Source of the DNA: a bacterium
GTDB lineage: Bacteria; Patescibacteriota; Minisyncoccia; Moranbacterales; UBA9337
Assembly (NCBI GenBank): GCA_021159185.1
Contig: JAGGSH010000015.1
Coordinates: 1 to 32,641, forward strand
DNA: 32,641 nucleotides
Direction: 5' to 3'
How positions within the stretch are numbered: position 1 is the stretch's first letter; the number at the start of each line of letters is the position of its first letter. The notes under the pieces are model-generated. The model had not been told where the DNA came from and made no database searches. It saw only the letters and a list, made by a program, of their open reading frames with translations. Positions 14,324 to 21,837 of this stretch are shown here, one piece after another. The position numbers and the translations under genes were made by a program.

Positions 14324-15379
14324 CTAAAACCTTTTCACCTCCTTTATAAATTCCCTCACTAAATCTTTCTCTTTTACTTTTTTGATCACTCTTCCTTTCT
14401 TTGTGATAAGTCCAACGCCTTTTCCCCCAATAATCGCCAAGTCGGCTTCGCGGGCCTCGCCCGGACCGTTAACGACGCATCCCATTACCGCCACATGCAT
14501 ATCTTTGTCAATAAACCGCAATTCGTTTTCCACTTTTTTCGCCAGTCCTGCTAAATCCACTTCGGTTCTGCCGCAAGTGGGACAGCTAGTGATAGTTATC
14601 CCTCTTTTTCGCAATCCCAATGATTTCAAAATTTCCCAACAAACTCCTATTTCCTCTACTGGGTCAGCAGTCAAAGACACTCGCAGAGTATCACCAATTC
14701 CATCATAAAGCAAGATTCCCAGCCCAATGGAGGACATCACCGTTCCCCGAAAAGCCGTTCCCGCTTCCGTCACTCCGATATGCAGAGGATAATCAACCTT
14801 TTTGGAAAGCAGCCGATAAGCCTCCACCGTCCTTTCAATGTCGGAAGCTTTCAATGAAATTAGGATGTTTCTAAAATTATGCTTTTCCAAAATTTTAATA
14901 TGGCGCGCGGCCGATTCTACCATGCCTTTGGCGGTAGCTTTTCCTTTGTATTTTTTCAAAATTTCTTTTTCCAGCGACCCGGCGTTCACTCCAATGCGGA
15001 TAGGAATCTTTTTTCTCCGGCATTCTTTGGCAAGCTGGGCAACTTTTTCTTCCGATCCTATGTTTCCGGGATTTATCCTTAATTTGTCTATTCCTTGCCT
15101 TATTGATTCCATCGCCAGATCGGCTGAAAAATGAATATCCGCCACCAATGGTATGGAAATCCTTTTTTTAATTTTACCCAAAACTTTCGCCGCTTCCATA
15201 TCCGGAACAGCCACTCTCACCATCTCGCATCCCGCCTTTTCCAACTTTTTAATTTGAGCCACCGTTTTTCTCGCATCGCGCGTATCAGTATTGCACATAG
15301 ATTGGACAACAATAGGAGCGCCGCCGCCGATATAAATACCTCCGACTTTAATTTTTTTAGTTTTTTTTCTTTTAATCAT
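14324..15379 (-). CDS. ispG: 4-hydroxy-3-methylbut-2-en-1-yl diphosphate synthase
   Basis: Fe-S enzyme of the MEP isoprenoid pathway converting MEcPP to HMBPP. The 351-residue bacterial-type protein has the TIM-barrel start (GGAPIVVQSMCNTDTRD), PLVADIHF, RINPGNIG, the SLKASD strand, LHIGVTEAGT and the [4Fe-4S] domain with CPTCGR (Cys266, Cys269) and GCVVNGPGEA (Cys301, Glu308). All cluster ligands are present, so it should be active. No other MEP gene is in the window. It is followed by uppS and preceded by a trans-prenyl synthase, a lipid-carrier group. Upstream of the ATG at 15379 is AAAGGAGGAGAGG, a Shine-Dalgarno supplied by the edge of a dispersed repeat. Confidence 0.96.
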   Translation of the reverse strand: MIKRKKTKKIKVGGIYIGGGAPIVVQSMCNTDTRDARKTVAQIKKLEKAGCEMVRVAVPDMEAAKVLGKIKKRISIPLVADIHFSADLAMESIRQGIDKLRINPGNIGSEEKVAQLAKECRRKKIPIRIGVNAGSLEKEILKKYKGKATAKGMVESAARHIKILEKHNFRNILISLKASDIERTVEAYRLLSKKVDYPLHIGVTEAGTAFRGTVMSSIGLGILLYDGIGDTLRVSLTADPVEEIGVCWEILKSLGLRKRGITITSCPTCGRTEVDLAGLAKKVENELRFIDKDMHVAVMGCVVNGPGEAREADLAIIGGKGVGLITKKGRVIKKVKEKDLVREFIKEVKRF

Positions 15380-15386
15380 ATTTTTT

Positions 15387-15511
15387 CCTCTCCTCCTTTA
15401 CTAAGGGGGAGATGTCCGAAGGACAGAGGGGGTTTCTTAATTTAAATCGTGAGCCTAGACAGCGCCCCTCCTTAATCCCTGCCTACCGGCAGGCAGGCTC
15501 CCCTCAAAGAG
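15387..15511. repeat. CTCC/GGGGGAG dispersed repeat between prenyl synthase and ispG
   Basis: Modules CCTCCTTTACTAAGGGGGAG, ATGTCCGAAGGACAGAGGGGGT, CCCCTCCTTAATCCCTGCC and TCCCCTCAAAGAGGGGAG, with a nested CCTGCCTACCGGCAGGCAGGC palindrome. The ispG-proximal edge reads AAAGGAGGAG on the coding strand and may act as its ribosome binding site. Confidence 0.7.
15477..15498. repeat. CCTGCCTACCGGCAGGCAGGC mini-palindrome 5
   Basis: The cleanest copy of the five-member family, nested inside the larger CTCC/GGGGAG repeat. Confidence 0.8.
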
Positions 15512-15524
15512 GGGAGAAGAAATT

Positions 15525-16592
15525 TCACACTTCCCTGTCCATCATATAATCCGCTATTCCTAATAAAAAATCTTTAGACTCTTTGGAAATTTTTGCCTTC
15601 TCTATTTCCCGCTTTCCTTGAGAAATAAATTTCCGGGCTGTGTTTTGGGCGTAATCCAAAGATCCGGTTTCTTTAATTATTTCACGGAACTTTTTAATAT
15701 CCTGAATGGTTAAATCGTTTTTTCCTAAAAGACTGTTTAATATTTTTCTTTGTTTGCAATTAGCTTTTTCCAGCGCCTTGGAAACTAAAATGGTCTGTTT
15801 CCCTTCCTGAATGTCCGAACCTACTGATTTTCCCAGTTTTTTCTCGGAACCGAATACGCCTAAAATGTCGTCCTGAATTTGAAAAGCAATACCTATGGGA
15901 ATTGCTAATCTACTTAAGCTTTCTAAAACTTTATCGCTGGCTCCGCCTAAAACGGCGCCTAGATGCAACGGGCTTTCAATAGTATATTTAGCAGTTTTAT
16001 TTTTATACATTTCCAAAATTTCTTTTTCAGCAGCCTTTCCTCTGTAGCCTATATAAACATCTTGAGCTTCTCCGATTACTGTCATAGACACGACTGACTG
16101 AAGCTTGGAAAGGGTTTTCATAATTAATTCCGGACTGAATTCGGAATTGAATATAATCTGATTTCCCAAAGCGCTCACCATATCCCCGACAATAATGCCC
16201 ATAGAATTTCCAAAATGCTCGCTGTCTTCTTTGGGAAAAAGTTTTTGACCCAATTTTTTATATCTGAAATGAATTGTGTCTATGCCATGACGCTTATTAT
16301 CCTTGTCAATAATATCATCATGAATTAACAAAAAAATATGGATCAATTCCACGCTCACCGCGGTTCTAATGATTTTATTTTTTTCCTTTCCGTTCACCGC
16401 TAAGTATCCGTAATACATTAAAGCCGGACGCAATCTTTTTCCGCCGGCCAATACCATCTTTTTCACATATCTTAAGGTGTCAGCCATAAAGCAATCTTTT
16501 TCGTTCGCTTCTTCTATAGCCTTGTTTAAATATTTTTCAATTTCCGGATTGATTTTCTTTTTAAAATCCGCCAGCGCTTTTTGAATATTCAT
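15525..16592 (-). CDS. Trans-polyprenyl (probably geranylgeranyl/farnesyl) diphosphate synthase
   Basis: Class I isoprenyl diphosphate synthase condensing IPP with allylic diphosphates. The 355-residue product has GGKRLRP (50-56), the first aspartate-rich motif HDDIIDKD (DDIID, 92-96), GEAQDVYIGYRG, NKTAKYTIESPL and the second aspartate-rich motif FQIQDDILGVFG (DDILG, 241-245, Gly in the last position as in many GGPP synthases), then KLGKSVGSDIQEGKQT. The residue five before the first motif is Phe87, a bulky side chain that in characterised enzymes favours C15-C20 products. It could provide the primer for the neighbouring UppS-like enzyme. Start ATG at 16592 with a promoter candidate at 16629-16657. 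Confidence 0.9.
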   Translation of the reverse strand: MNIQKALADFKKKINPEIEKYLNKAIEEANEKDCFMADTLRYVKKMVLAGGKRLRPALMYYGYLAVNGKEKNKIIRTAVSVELIHIFLLIHDDIIDKDNKRHGIDTIHFRYKKLGQKLFPKEDSEHFGNSMGIIVGDMVSALGNQIIFNSEFSPELIMKTLSKLQSVVSMTVIGEAQDVYIGYRGKAAEKEILEMYKNKTAKYTIESPLHLGAVLGGASDKVLESLSRLAIPIGIAFQIQDDILGVFGSEKKLGKSVGSDIQEGKQTILVSKALEKANCKQRKILNSLLGKNDLTIQDIKKFREIIKETGSLDYAQNTARKFISQGKREIEKAKISKESKDFLLGIADYMMDREV

Positions 16593-16628
16593 AAAAAAAT
16601 ACAGCTTGTTAAATTCAAACCTTTCTAA

Positions 16629-16657
16629 ATTCTAACTGCTAAGAATAAAAAAGGCAA
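16629..16657 (-). promoter_or_regulatory. Promoter candidate of the polyprenyl synthase gene
   Basis: TTGCCT (16652-16657), 17-nt spacer, TAGAAT (16629-16634) on the minus strand, just after the tRNA-Glu gene. The T-rich start may also take part in tRNA transcript termination. Confidence 0.45.
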
Positions 16658-16667
16658 GAAAACACCG

Positions 16668-16743
16668 TACCGCGTATGGGATTCGAACCCATGATTTCCA
16701 GGATGAGAACCTGGCGTCCTAGACCAGACTAGACGAACGCGGC
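16668..16743 (-). tRNA. tRNA-Glu (anticodon CUC)
   Basis: A full cloverleaf is visible on the minus strand. The acceptor stem GCCGCGT pairs with ACGCGGT (one G-U at the end), the D-arm contains TCTAGTCTGGTCTAGGA, the anticodon arm is CCAGG-TTCTCAT-CCTGG with CTC at positions 34-36, and the T-arm is ATGGG-TTCGAAT-CCCAT. The discriminator base is A and the CCA end is not encoded. CUC reads GAG codons. The gene has its own promoter candidate upstream and sits between a structured-RNA locus and the prenyl synthase gene. Confidence 0.95.
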
Positions 16744-16762
16744 TGTTAATCTCACTTTAAAT

Positions 16763-16791
16763 AATTTACCAGTAAAACTAACATTTATCAA
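16763..16791 (-). promoter_or_regulatory. Promoter candidate of tRNA-Glu
   Basis: TTGATA (16786-16791), 17-nt spacer, TAAATT (16763-16768) on the minus strand, 20 nt before the mature tRNA 5' end. Confidence 0.5.
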
Positions 16792-16805
16792 ATAGTTTTC
16801 GGAAT

Positions 16806-16855
16806 AAAAAAACCGCCGGCAAAAGCAAGTTTGCTTTCCGTTAAAATACCAGCGG
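16806..16855 (-). terminator. Intrinsic terminator of the 57-codon/ncRNA unit
   Basis: Minus-strand stem CCGCTGG/CCGGCGG (7 bp with one U-G pair) encloses an inner AAAGCAA/TTGCTTT hairpin and is followed by seven T. It begins 6 nt after the stop codon of the 57-codon ORF. The U-G pair would be an A-C mismatch on the other strand, supporting minus-strand function. Confidence 0.7.
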
Positions 16856-16860
16856 CAAAA

Positions 16861-17034
16861 CTAAAAAATTTTTTGGTATATTCTGTCGTAAACTGTTACG
16901 ACAAAAAAACAAATTATTTTGACTCTCCCTTTTCTCTGAATCCCCAATTTATATATTGGAGCAAAGAGATGGAGAGGAGAAAGATAGTGCGCGACGAGAC
17001 CGCGCAAACTTTTATGATAATACGATCTACACAT
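16861..17034 (-). CDS. Possible 57-residue small protein
   Basis: An ATG at 17034 is preceded, after a 6-nt gap, by AAAGGAGG (17041-17048), one of the few consensus Shine-Dalgarno sequences in the window. The frame runs to TAG at 16861, six nt before a terminator. The product would start MCRSYYHKSLRGLVAH and contains a cationic middle (QRKGRVK) and a short hydrophobic stretch (IICFFVVTV). It matches no family I know. The compact promoter-SD-ORF-terminator layout supports a gene; the extended hairpins inside the reading frame argue for an RNA function instead. This entry and the ncRNA entry are competing or overlapping readings of one locus. Confidence 0.35.
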   Translation of the reverse strand: MCRSYYHKSLRGLVAHYLSPLHLFAPIYKLGIQRKGRVKIICFFVVTVYDRIYQKIF

Positions 17035-17055
17035 CGCGCGCCTCCTTTTTTTGGT

Positions 17056-17081
17056 TTTATATTTTTTTTATTTTTTGTCAA
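17056..17081 (-). promoter_or_regulatory. Promoter candidate of the structured-RNA/57-codon unit
   Basis: A perfect TTGACA (17076-17081) and TATAAA (17056-17061) on the minus strand. The spacer is only 14 nt, shorter than ideal. It lies right after the murF terminator. Confidence 0.4.
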
Positions 17082-17091
17082 ACAACTTTTT

Positions 17092-17130
17092 AAAAAAACA
17101 AAAGACAACTTCCCGTGGAAACTGTCCTTT
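17092..17130 (-). terminator. Intrinsic terminator of the mraZ-murF cluster
   Basis: On the minus strand AAAGGACAGTTTCC pairs with GGAAGTTGTCTTTT (17130-17117 with 17113-17100; 14 bp, 3-nt loop), then TGTTTTTTT. Three of the pairs are G-U on this strand and would be A-C mismatches on the other, so the minus strand is the functional one. It lies about 155 nt past the murF stop. Confidence 0.8.
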
Positions 17131-17262
17131 GTTTTCAAAGCAACTTATGTTGGCAACCCTTGAATTTTCCTCTTATTCTCTTGTAATTTTTATTTTCAAC
17201 GGAAAATTATCTCACCGTTATTTTTATAATAATCCTTTTTTAAATCCTGTAAATACTTACCC

Positions 17263-17271
17263 TGTGGATAA
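17263..17271. other. DnaA-box-like TTATCCACA near murF 3' end
   Basis: TGTGGATAA, the exact complement of the canonical DnaA box, downstream of the murF stop. Single copy; may be chance. Confidence 0.25.
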
Positions 17272-17284
17272 CTTTCCATCTATC

Positions 17285-18580
17285 CTACGGCTTTGTGTAA
17301 GGCTTTTTTAACCAATCTTCCGACTGGCGGCACAAAATATTTTCAGCTTCTCGCGGATTTAGCATTACTTCTTCCACGATTTTTTCCATTCTCATTGATT
17401 GCGAACCTTTGATTAAAATTAAATTACCATCTCTGATTTCTTCTTGAAGTTTTTTTCCGGCTGAAACAGGGTCGTTGAAATGAAATAATCTGCTCGCGGG
17501 ATAGCCCAGCGATTTGAGTTCCCCAATTGCTATTTTCATTCTATCGCCTACCGTAAAAATAAATTTTGGATTTACTTGAAAAATTTTCCGCGCTATTTTG
17601 CGATGCCCGCCCTCCATATCTTTTCCCAGCTCCAGCATATCCCCCATCACTGCTATTTTGCCGACTGTTCTCACTTTCATTAAAACATCCAGCGCCGCTT
17701 CCGCTGAAGCCGGCGAAGCGTTATAAGTATCATCAATAATAAAACTGTTTTTTATTCCGGGAATTAAATTCATTCTTCCCGCGGGAGGAAAAAAATTATC
17801 TAAAGACTCGGCAATATCCACCAGATTAATTTTAAAAGCTATGCCGGCTGAAATCCCCGCTAAAATCGCGTAAATATGATGCCGGGCCAGAATGTGGCGC
17901 AGGCGCACCGGAATAATCTTTTCTTGATAACTGAGTTTAAAGCTAATGCCTGACGGTCTGCTATTTTGATAATTAAAATCTATAATGTCCGCTTTTACAT
18001 CGGCTTCTTTTAAGCCGAAGGTAATAATTTTAGATCGGACTAGGCTCTCCATATTTTTTATTTGGCTGTCATCGGTGTTTAAAATAGCCATCCCATCTTC
18101 AGGCAAAGTTTCCACTAGTTTTCTTTTTTCTTTGGCGATATGGTTCACACTTTTGAAAAATTCTAAATGGCTGGAGGAAATATTAGTTATAATTCCAACA
18201 TTAATAGGAATAAAATCGGTTAAATATTTCATATCCCCCGGGCGGTCAACTCCCATTTCCAAAACTAAAATTTCCGGGTATCTCGCGGGGAAAATAATAA
18301 TAAAAAGCCATTTAATAAAAACTTTAAGCCATTTTTGCCAAGAGCGCTTTCCGCTTTCCACCCCGATAATAGTAAGCGGAATGCCGATTTCATTATTATA
18401 ATTCTTCTCGCTTTTGCGCGTTCTGAATTTTTGGGAGAGAACCATAAAAACAGCTTCCTTGGCAGAAGTTTTTCCCACTGATCCCGTAATTCCCACAATA
18501 GACGGCTTGTATTTTTTTATAACCATCACCGCCATCCAGCGAAGCATTTTCTCTAGATATTGTATTTTTTTAGTTTTCAT
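17285..18580 (-). CDS. murF: UDP-MurNAc-tripeptide--D-Ala-D-Ala ligase (MurF-type Mur ligase)
   Basis: Mur ligase that completes the UDP-MurNAc-pentapeptide. The 431-residue product has the P-loop GITGSVGKTSAKEAV (about 33-47), NYNNEIGIPLTI, LEMGVDRPGDMKYL (MurF-type replacing the MurC/D/E pattern), TNISSSHLEFF, the ATP-domain HHIYAILAGISAGIAF and the C-terminal IDDTYNASPASAEAALD and GDMLELG motifs, all typical of MurF. Its ATG at 18580 overlaps the ftsI TGA as ATGA, so translation is probably coupled; the upstream in-frame GTG is less likely. It is the last gene before a strong terminator, so murE, mraY, murD and ftsZ do not follow as in the classical cluster. Confidence 0.92.
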   Translation of the reverse strand: MKTKKIQYLEKMLRWMAVMVIKKYKPSIVGITGSVGKTSAKEAVFMVLSQKFRTRKSEKNYNNEIGIPLTIIGVESGKRSWQKWLKVFIKWLFIIIFPARYPEILVLEMGVDRPGDMKYLTDFIPINVGIITNISSSHLEFFKSVNHIAKEKRKLVETLPEDGMAILNTDDSQIKNMESLVRSKIITFGLKEADVKADIIDFNYQNSRPSGISFKLSYQEKIIPVRLRHILARHHIYAILAGISAGIAFKINLVDIAESLDNFFPPAGRMNLIPGIKNSFIIDDTYNASPASAEAALDVLMKVRTVGKIAVMGDMLELGKDMEGGHRKIARKIFQVNPKFIFTVGDRMKIAIGELKSLGYPASRLFHFNDPVSAGKKLQEEIRDGNLILIKGSQSMRMEKIVEEVMLNPREAENILCRQSEDWLKKPYTKP

Positions 18581-20337
18581 AGCTCGCACTCTTCTGTTGG
18601 GCTAATTTTGTAATACTCCAATAAAAATTTCATTACTCGGCTGAAAGCGGGAGCAGCCGTGGATTCCGCCCATTGGACATCTTTAGGATTATAAATTTTG
18701 ACCAGCACGGTAAATTGAGGATCTTCAATCGGAGCAAAACCGGCAAACGATCCGATCGCTATCCCTTCTTCATATCCTTTTTCGCCCGCCTTGGCAACTT
18801 GAGCCGTTCCCGTTTTTCCGCCCACTAAATATCCGGAAACCCCGGCTTTTTTTCCATGGCCGTTTTCCACCACGCTGAGAAGCATCTGAGAGAGTTTTTC
18901 CGCCGTTTCTTTTTTAATAACCCTCCTAATCTCTTGCGGATTTATTTCTTCTACCCTGCCATCGGGATAAATCTTTTTTTCAATCAGCTGGGGCTTCATT
19001 AATTTTCCGCCATTGGCGATAACAGAATAAGAATTAATCAGCTGCAGGGGAGTAACCGTAATCCCTTGCCCGAACGCGGCGGTAAAAAATTGAATATCTC
19101 TTTTTAACGCTTTTAGATTATTTATATTTCCCCGGGATTCTCCCGGAAGTTCAATCCCCGTTTTTTCGCCAAAGCCGAACCTTTTCACATAGTCGGCAAA
19201 TTTTTTATTGCCTGTCAGTTTTTCAACATAAATCGCTCCTGTATTTAATGATCTTTCCAGAACTTGAGTCATAGTTTGTTCTCCATAAGCCTTTTCATCG
19301 GAATTTTTAATTGTATATCCCGCTTCTTGCACGCTTCCGCTATCATAATAAACGCTGTCTGGTTCCACCTTGCCGCCGTCTATCCCAATAGCCATCGTGA
19401 TAGCTTTAAAAACCGAACCGCATTCGTAAGCTTCGCTCACGGATGGATTCATAAAAAGGGACATATCCTCGCACTTGGAATATTCATTGGGATCAAAGGA
19501 CGGATAATTGGCCGCGGCTAAAATTTTTCCGGTTTTCGGTTCCATGACCAAAATGGTTCCGCTGTCAGCGCCGTGCTTTTCAACGGTTTCTTTTAAAATT
19601 TTCTCGGTCTCATATTGAACAATTCTGTCAATTGTTAAAATTAAATCTATTCCGTTTCTGGCAGGATTAAATTCCCTGTCCGTGATGGAAATCCATCTTC
19701 CTCCCGCGTCTCTTTCTTGGCTTAAATCTCCCGGCGTTCCGCGCAATTCTTTTTCCCAATAAGCTTCCAAACCGTATCGTCCTTTATATTCTTTTCCGTT
19801 TGAGCCGACAAAGCCGATAATTTGCGCCGCTAATTCTTCGGCTGGATAATAACGGAAAGTTTCCGACATAAGATGAATTCCGGAAATTTCAAGATCCTTA
19901 ATTTTAGAAACTTCTTCATCGGTAAGTTTATGCTTGAGCACTTCAAACATATCTTCCGGGTCAGCCAACTTTTTTCTCACTAAATTTTCTTCCAACTCTA
20001 AAATAGAAGAAATTTTAATAACTGCATCTTCTCTATTTTCAATTTCCTTGGGAACGGCATAAGCCATTTTAAGATCTCTGTTGATTGCTAATGGATAAGT
20101 ATTGTCTCCGTCCTTAAGATAAACTTCCCCTCTTTCGGGATTTAGCTCCTGAAAAATATAATGCTGATTTTGGGCGATAGCGCGATAAACATCATAAGCC
20201 GCGACTTGCAAAGAATACAAGCGAAAAAAAATAACAGCCGCTGATAAAAAAACGAGGAGCGCCAAAAAATAAATCCTCCAGCTCTCCATTGATAATCCAA
20301 TTTTTATTTTATGGCCTTTTAATCTTTTGCTGCGCAT
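18577..20337 (-). CDS. ftsI: Class B penicillin-binding protein (FtsI/PBP2-type transpeptidase)
   Basis: Septal peptidoglycan transpeptidase expected to act with FtsW. The 586-residue product has one N-terminal membrane anchor (about residues 22-44), a PBP dimerisation domain beginning at NPERGEVYLKDG, and a transpeptidase domain with the nucleophile motif ECGSVFK (Ser308), RSLNTG (Ser363) and GGKTGTAQV (Lys508). No PASTA repeats are present. The ATG at 20337 is preferred over the GTG at 20343. Position after ftsL and before murF is the classical dcw order and supports FtsI rather than the RodA partner PBP2. The ftsL-ftsI gap of about 80 nt holds short-period repeats. Confidence 0.93.
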   Translation of the reverse strand: MRSKRLKGHKIKIGLSMESWRIYFLALLVFLSAAVIFFRLYSLQVAAYDVYRAIAQNQHYIFQELNPERGEVYLKDGDNTYPLAINRDLKMAYAVPKEIENREDAVIKISSILELEENLVRKKLADPEDMFEVLKHKLTDEEVSKIKDLEISGIHLMSETFRYYPAEELAAQIIGFVGSNGKEYKGRYGLEAYWEKELRGTPGDLSQERDAGGRWISITDREFNPARNGIDLILTIDRIVQYETEKILKETVEKHGADSGTILVMEPKTGKILAAANYPSFDPNEYSKCEDMSLFMNPSVSEAYECGSVFKAITMAIGIDGGKVEPDSVYYDSGSVQEAGYTIKNSDEKAYGEQTMTQVLERSLNTGAIYVEKLTGNKKFADYVKRFGFGEKTGIELPGESRGNINNLKALKRDIQFFTAAFGQGITVTPLQLINSYSVIANGGKLMKPQLIEKKIYPDGRVEEINPQEIRRVIKKETAEKLSQMLLSVVENGHGKKAGVSGYLVGGKTGTAQVAKAGEKGYEEGIAIGSFAGFAPIEDPQFTVLVKIYNPKDVQWAESTAAPAFSRVMKFLLEYYKISPTEECEL

Positions 20338-20343
20338 AACCAC

Positions 20344-20421
20344 AACATATCGCTACACAACAAACATGTATCATGTATCGTGATGTTTTATTATTTCTTA
20401 CATCTTACGTCTTACGTCTTA
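20344..20421. repeat. CTTACATCTTACGTCTTACGT array between ftsL and ftsI
   Basis: CATGTATCATGTATCGTG units and four 8-nt CTTACGT-type units. The ftsL stop codon (20419-20421) is part of the last unit. Confidence 0.75.
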
Positions 20422-20778
20422 CTTTAAAGCTATTGGACCGCTTTCTTCAATATAAACAACCTCTTTTAAGTCAGACATATTTAAATTCTCGCTTTCCTTT
20501 TTTAACCGATAAAGCGAATTAAGCTCCGCTTCTTGAATTCTTAATTGCTCATTTTTCTTTTCGTTTTTTATCAGCTCTTTTTCCGCGCAACGAATTTGAT
20601 AACCTTTAACCGCGTTGCTGTTTATTGAATACAAATAAAACAGTCCTGAAAGGAAAATGAAAACCGCTATAATAAAGCTCGTATTTATTGAGCCAGTTAT
20701 AGTTTTGTTTTTTATTTTTTGTTTTTTTCGCCGCCATCGGCAATGATTTCCTCCGGCAACTACTCTGTTTCTTATCAT
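20419..20778 (-). CDS. ftsL: FtsL-like cell-division protein
   Basis: The 119-residue product has the FtsL/DivIC architecture: a cationic cytoplasmic N-terminus (RWRRKKQKIKNK), one membrane segment (about residues 33-53, TSFIIAVFIFLSGLFYLYSI) and an extracytoplasmic coiled coil (KELIKNEKKNEQLRIQEAELNSLYRLKKE). FtsL sequences are poorly conserved, so the call rests on topology and on its position between rsmH and ftsI, where ftsL is found in dcw clusters. It would form the FtsLB-type complex that activates FtsW-FtsI. The last residue abuts a short-period array that contains the TAA stop. Confidence 0.75.
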   Translation of the reverse strand: MIRNRVVAGGNHCRWRRKKQKIKNKTITGSINTSFIIAVFIFLSGLFYLYSINSNAVKGYQIRCAEKELIKNEKKNEQLRIQEAELNSLYRLKKESENLNMSDLKEVVYIEESGPIALK

Positions 20779-20798
20779 CTGTTCACATGCCCCCCGGC

Positions 20799-20882
20799 TA
20801 ACTTACAACTTACAACTTACAACACACGACCCTCTGATTTCTTGTCTTGGGTTGTAGGTTGCAGGTTGTAGGTTGTGGGTTA
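20799..20882. repeat. Inverted short-period array between rsmH and ftsL
   Basis: AACTTACAACTTACAACTTACAAC is followed, after about 28 nt, by GGTTGTAGGTTGCAGGTTGTAGG in opposite polarity. The rsmH stop lies in the final unit. An RNA across it could form a long imperfect hairpin. Confidence 0.8.
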
Positions 20883-21827
20883 TATCTTCTCCGCCACTCT
20901 TAATTTAGCGCTTCTCGCTCTTGGATTTATTTCAATTTCTTCACATTTAGGAATGATCGGCTTTTTGGAAATTATTTTTATTCTTGGCTTTCGCCCGCAG
21001 CGGCAAATTGGAAATTTCGGCGGGCAAATGCATCCCCTTGCATTTTCCTTGAATAAATTCTTGACAATCCTATCCTCTCCGGAATGAAACGATATTACAG
21101 CCAAACGACCGGCCGTTTTTAAAATATCAATTGCTTGCGGCAGAAAACATTTAATATTTTCCAGTTCATTATTAACTTCTATTCTTAACGCCTGAAATGT
21201 TTTAACGGCAAAATGCTTTTTCCCGCGCCTGTATTTTCCCGGCACCGCGCTGCTGATTATTTCTGCCAATCTCAATGTTTTTTCAATCGGCTTTATTTTT
21301 CTTTGGAGAATAATCGCTTTGGCAATTTTGCGAGCGTATCTTTCTTCCCCGAACTCGCGCAATATTTTTTCTAAATGATTTTGACTATAAGTATTGATTA
21401 TCTCCCGAGCGGTTTGTTTCCCATTTTGATCCATTCTCATATCCAGCTCCGCGTCTTTTTTAAAACTAAATCCTCTTTCCGCGTCTTCCAGTTGGTCGGA
21501 AGACATTCCGAAGTCCGCCAAAATCGCATCCACTCGTTCAATTTTTAAGGCTTCCAGAATACTGCCTAAACCCGCGAAATTATCATTAACTAATTCTAAA
21601 TTTTCTTTTTTTAATCCTATGTTTAAATCCTTCAGTTTGCTTTTAAAATTTTTTATAGCTTCTTCATCTCTATCAATAGCAATTAGTTTTCCTCCCGGCA
21701 AAATTCTTTTCAATATTTCCAAACTGTGCCCGCCTCCTCCCAAAGTCGCGTCAACAACCACGCTGCCTTTTTTAAGATTTAATTTCTCTAAACTTTCCTC
21801 CAATAAAACTGGCTTGTGAATAGACAT
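20880..21827 (-). CDS. rsmH: 16S rRNA (cytosine1402-N4)-methyltransferase
   Basis: SAM-dependent methyltransferase (MraW) making m4C at 16S position 1402 together with RsmI. The 315-residue protein starts MSIHKPVLLEESLEKL, has the SAM motif VVDATLGGGGHSLEIL (about 24-39), AIDRDEEAI, the ILADFGMSSDQLEDAERGFSF segment, LDMRMDQ and the C-terminal SFHSGEDRIVKNLF motif, then a cysteine-containing stretch (CICPPKFPICRCG) common in the family, ending with NPRARSAKLRVAEKI. All typical. It follows mraZ with a 150-nt repeat-filled gap. Start ATG at 21827. Confidence 0.97.
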   Translation of the reverse strand: MSIHKPVLLEESLEKLNLKKGSVVVDATLGGGGHSLEILKRILPGGKLIAIDRDEEAIKNFKSKLKDLNIGLKKENLELVNDNFAGLGSILEALKIERVDAILADFGMSSDQLEDAERGFSFKKDAELDMRMDQNGKQTAREIINTYSQNHLEKILREFGEERYARKIAKAIILQRKIKPIEKTLRLAEIISSAVPGKYRRGKKHFAVKTFQALRIEVNNELENIKCFLPQAIDILKTAGRLAVISFHSGEDRIVKNLFKENARGCICPPKFPICRCGRKPRIKIISKKPIIPKCEEIEINPRARSAKLRVAEKI

Positions 21828-21837
21828 TCCGGTTATA

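Larger units (their letters stand above)
16806..17049 (-). ncRNA. Candidate structured RNA (four consecutive hairpins), unrecognised family
   Basis: An autonomous unit of about 244 nt lies between the murF terminator and the tRNA promoter. In order on the minus strand it could form: hairpin 1, TGCGCG/CGCGCA (17001-17006 with 16988-16993); hairpin 2, three stacked helices CTCTCC/GGAGAG, TCTCT/AGAGA and CCAAT/ATTGG spanning 16976-16923; hairpin 3, a perfect TGTCGTAA/TTACGACA with 4-nt loop (16903-16884); and hairpin 4, the terminator. I do not recognise it as 6S, SRP, RNase P or tmRNA. The same DNA contains a 57-codon ORF with a perfect Shine-Dalgarno site, so an mRNA with structured coding region is the alternative. 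Confidence 0.5.

Noticed and set aside
16914-17138. 74-codon minus-strand ORF overlapping the murF terminator
   Set aside because: It reads through the terminator stem and lacks an RBS; the 57-codon frame in the same place has a perfect SD and ends before a terminator.
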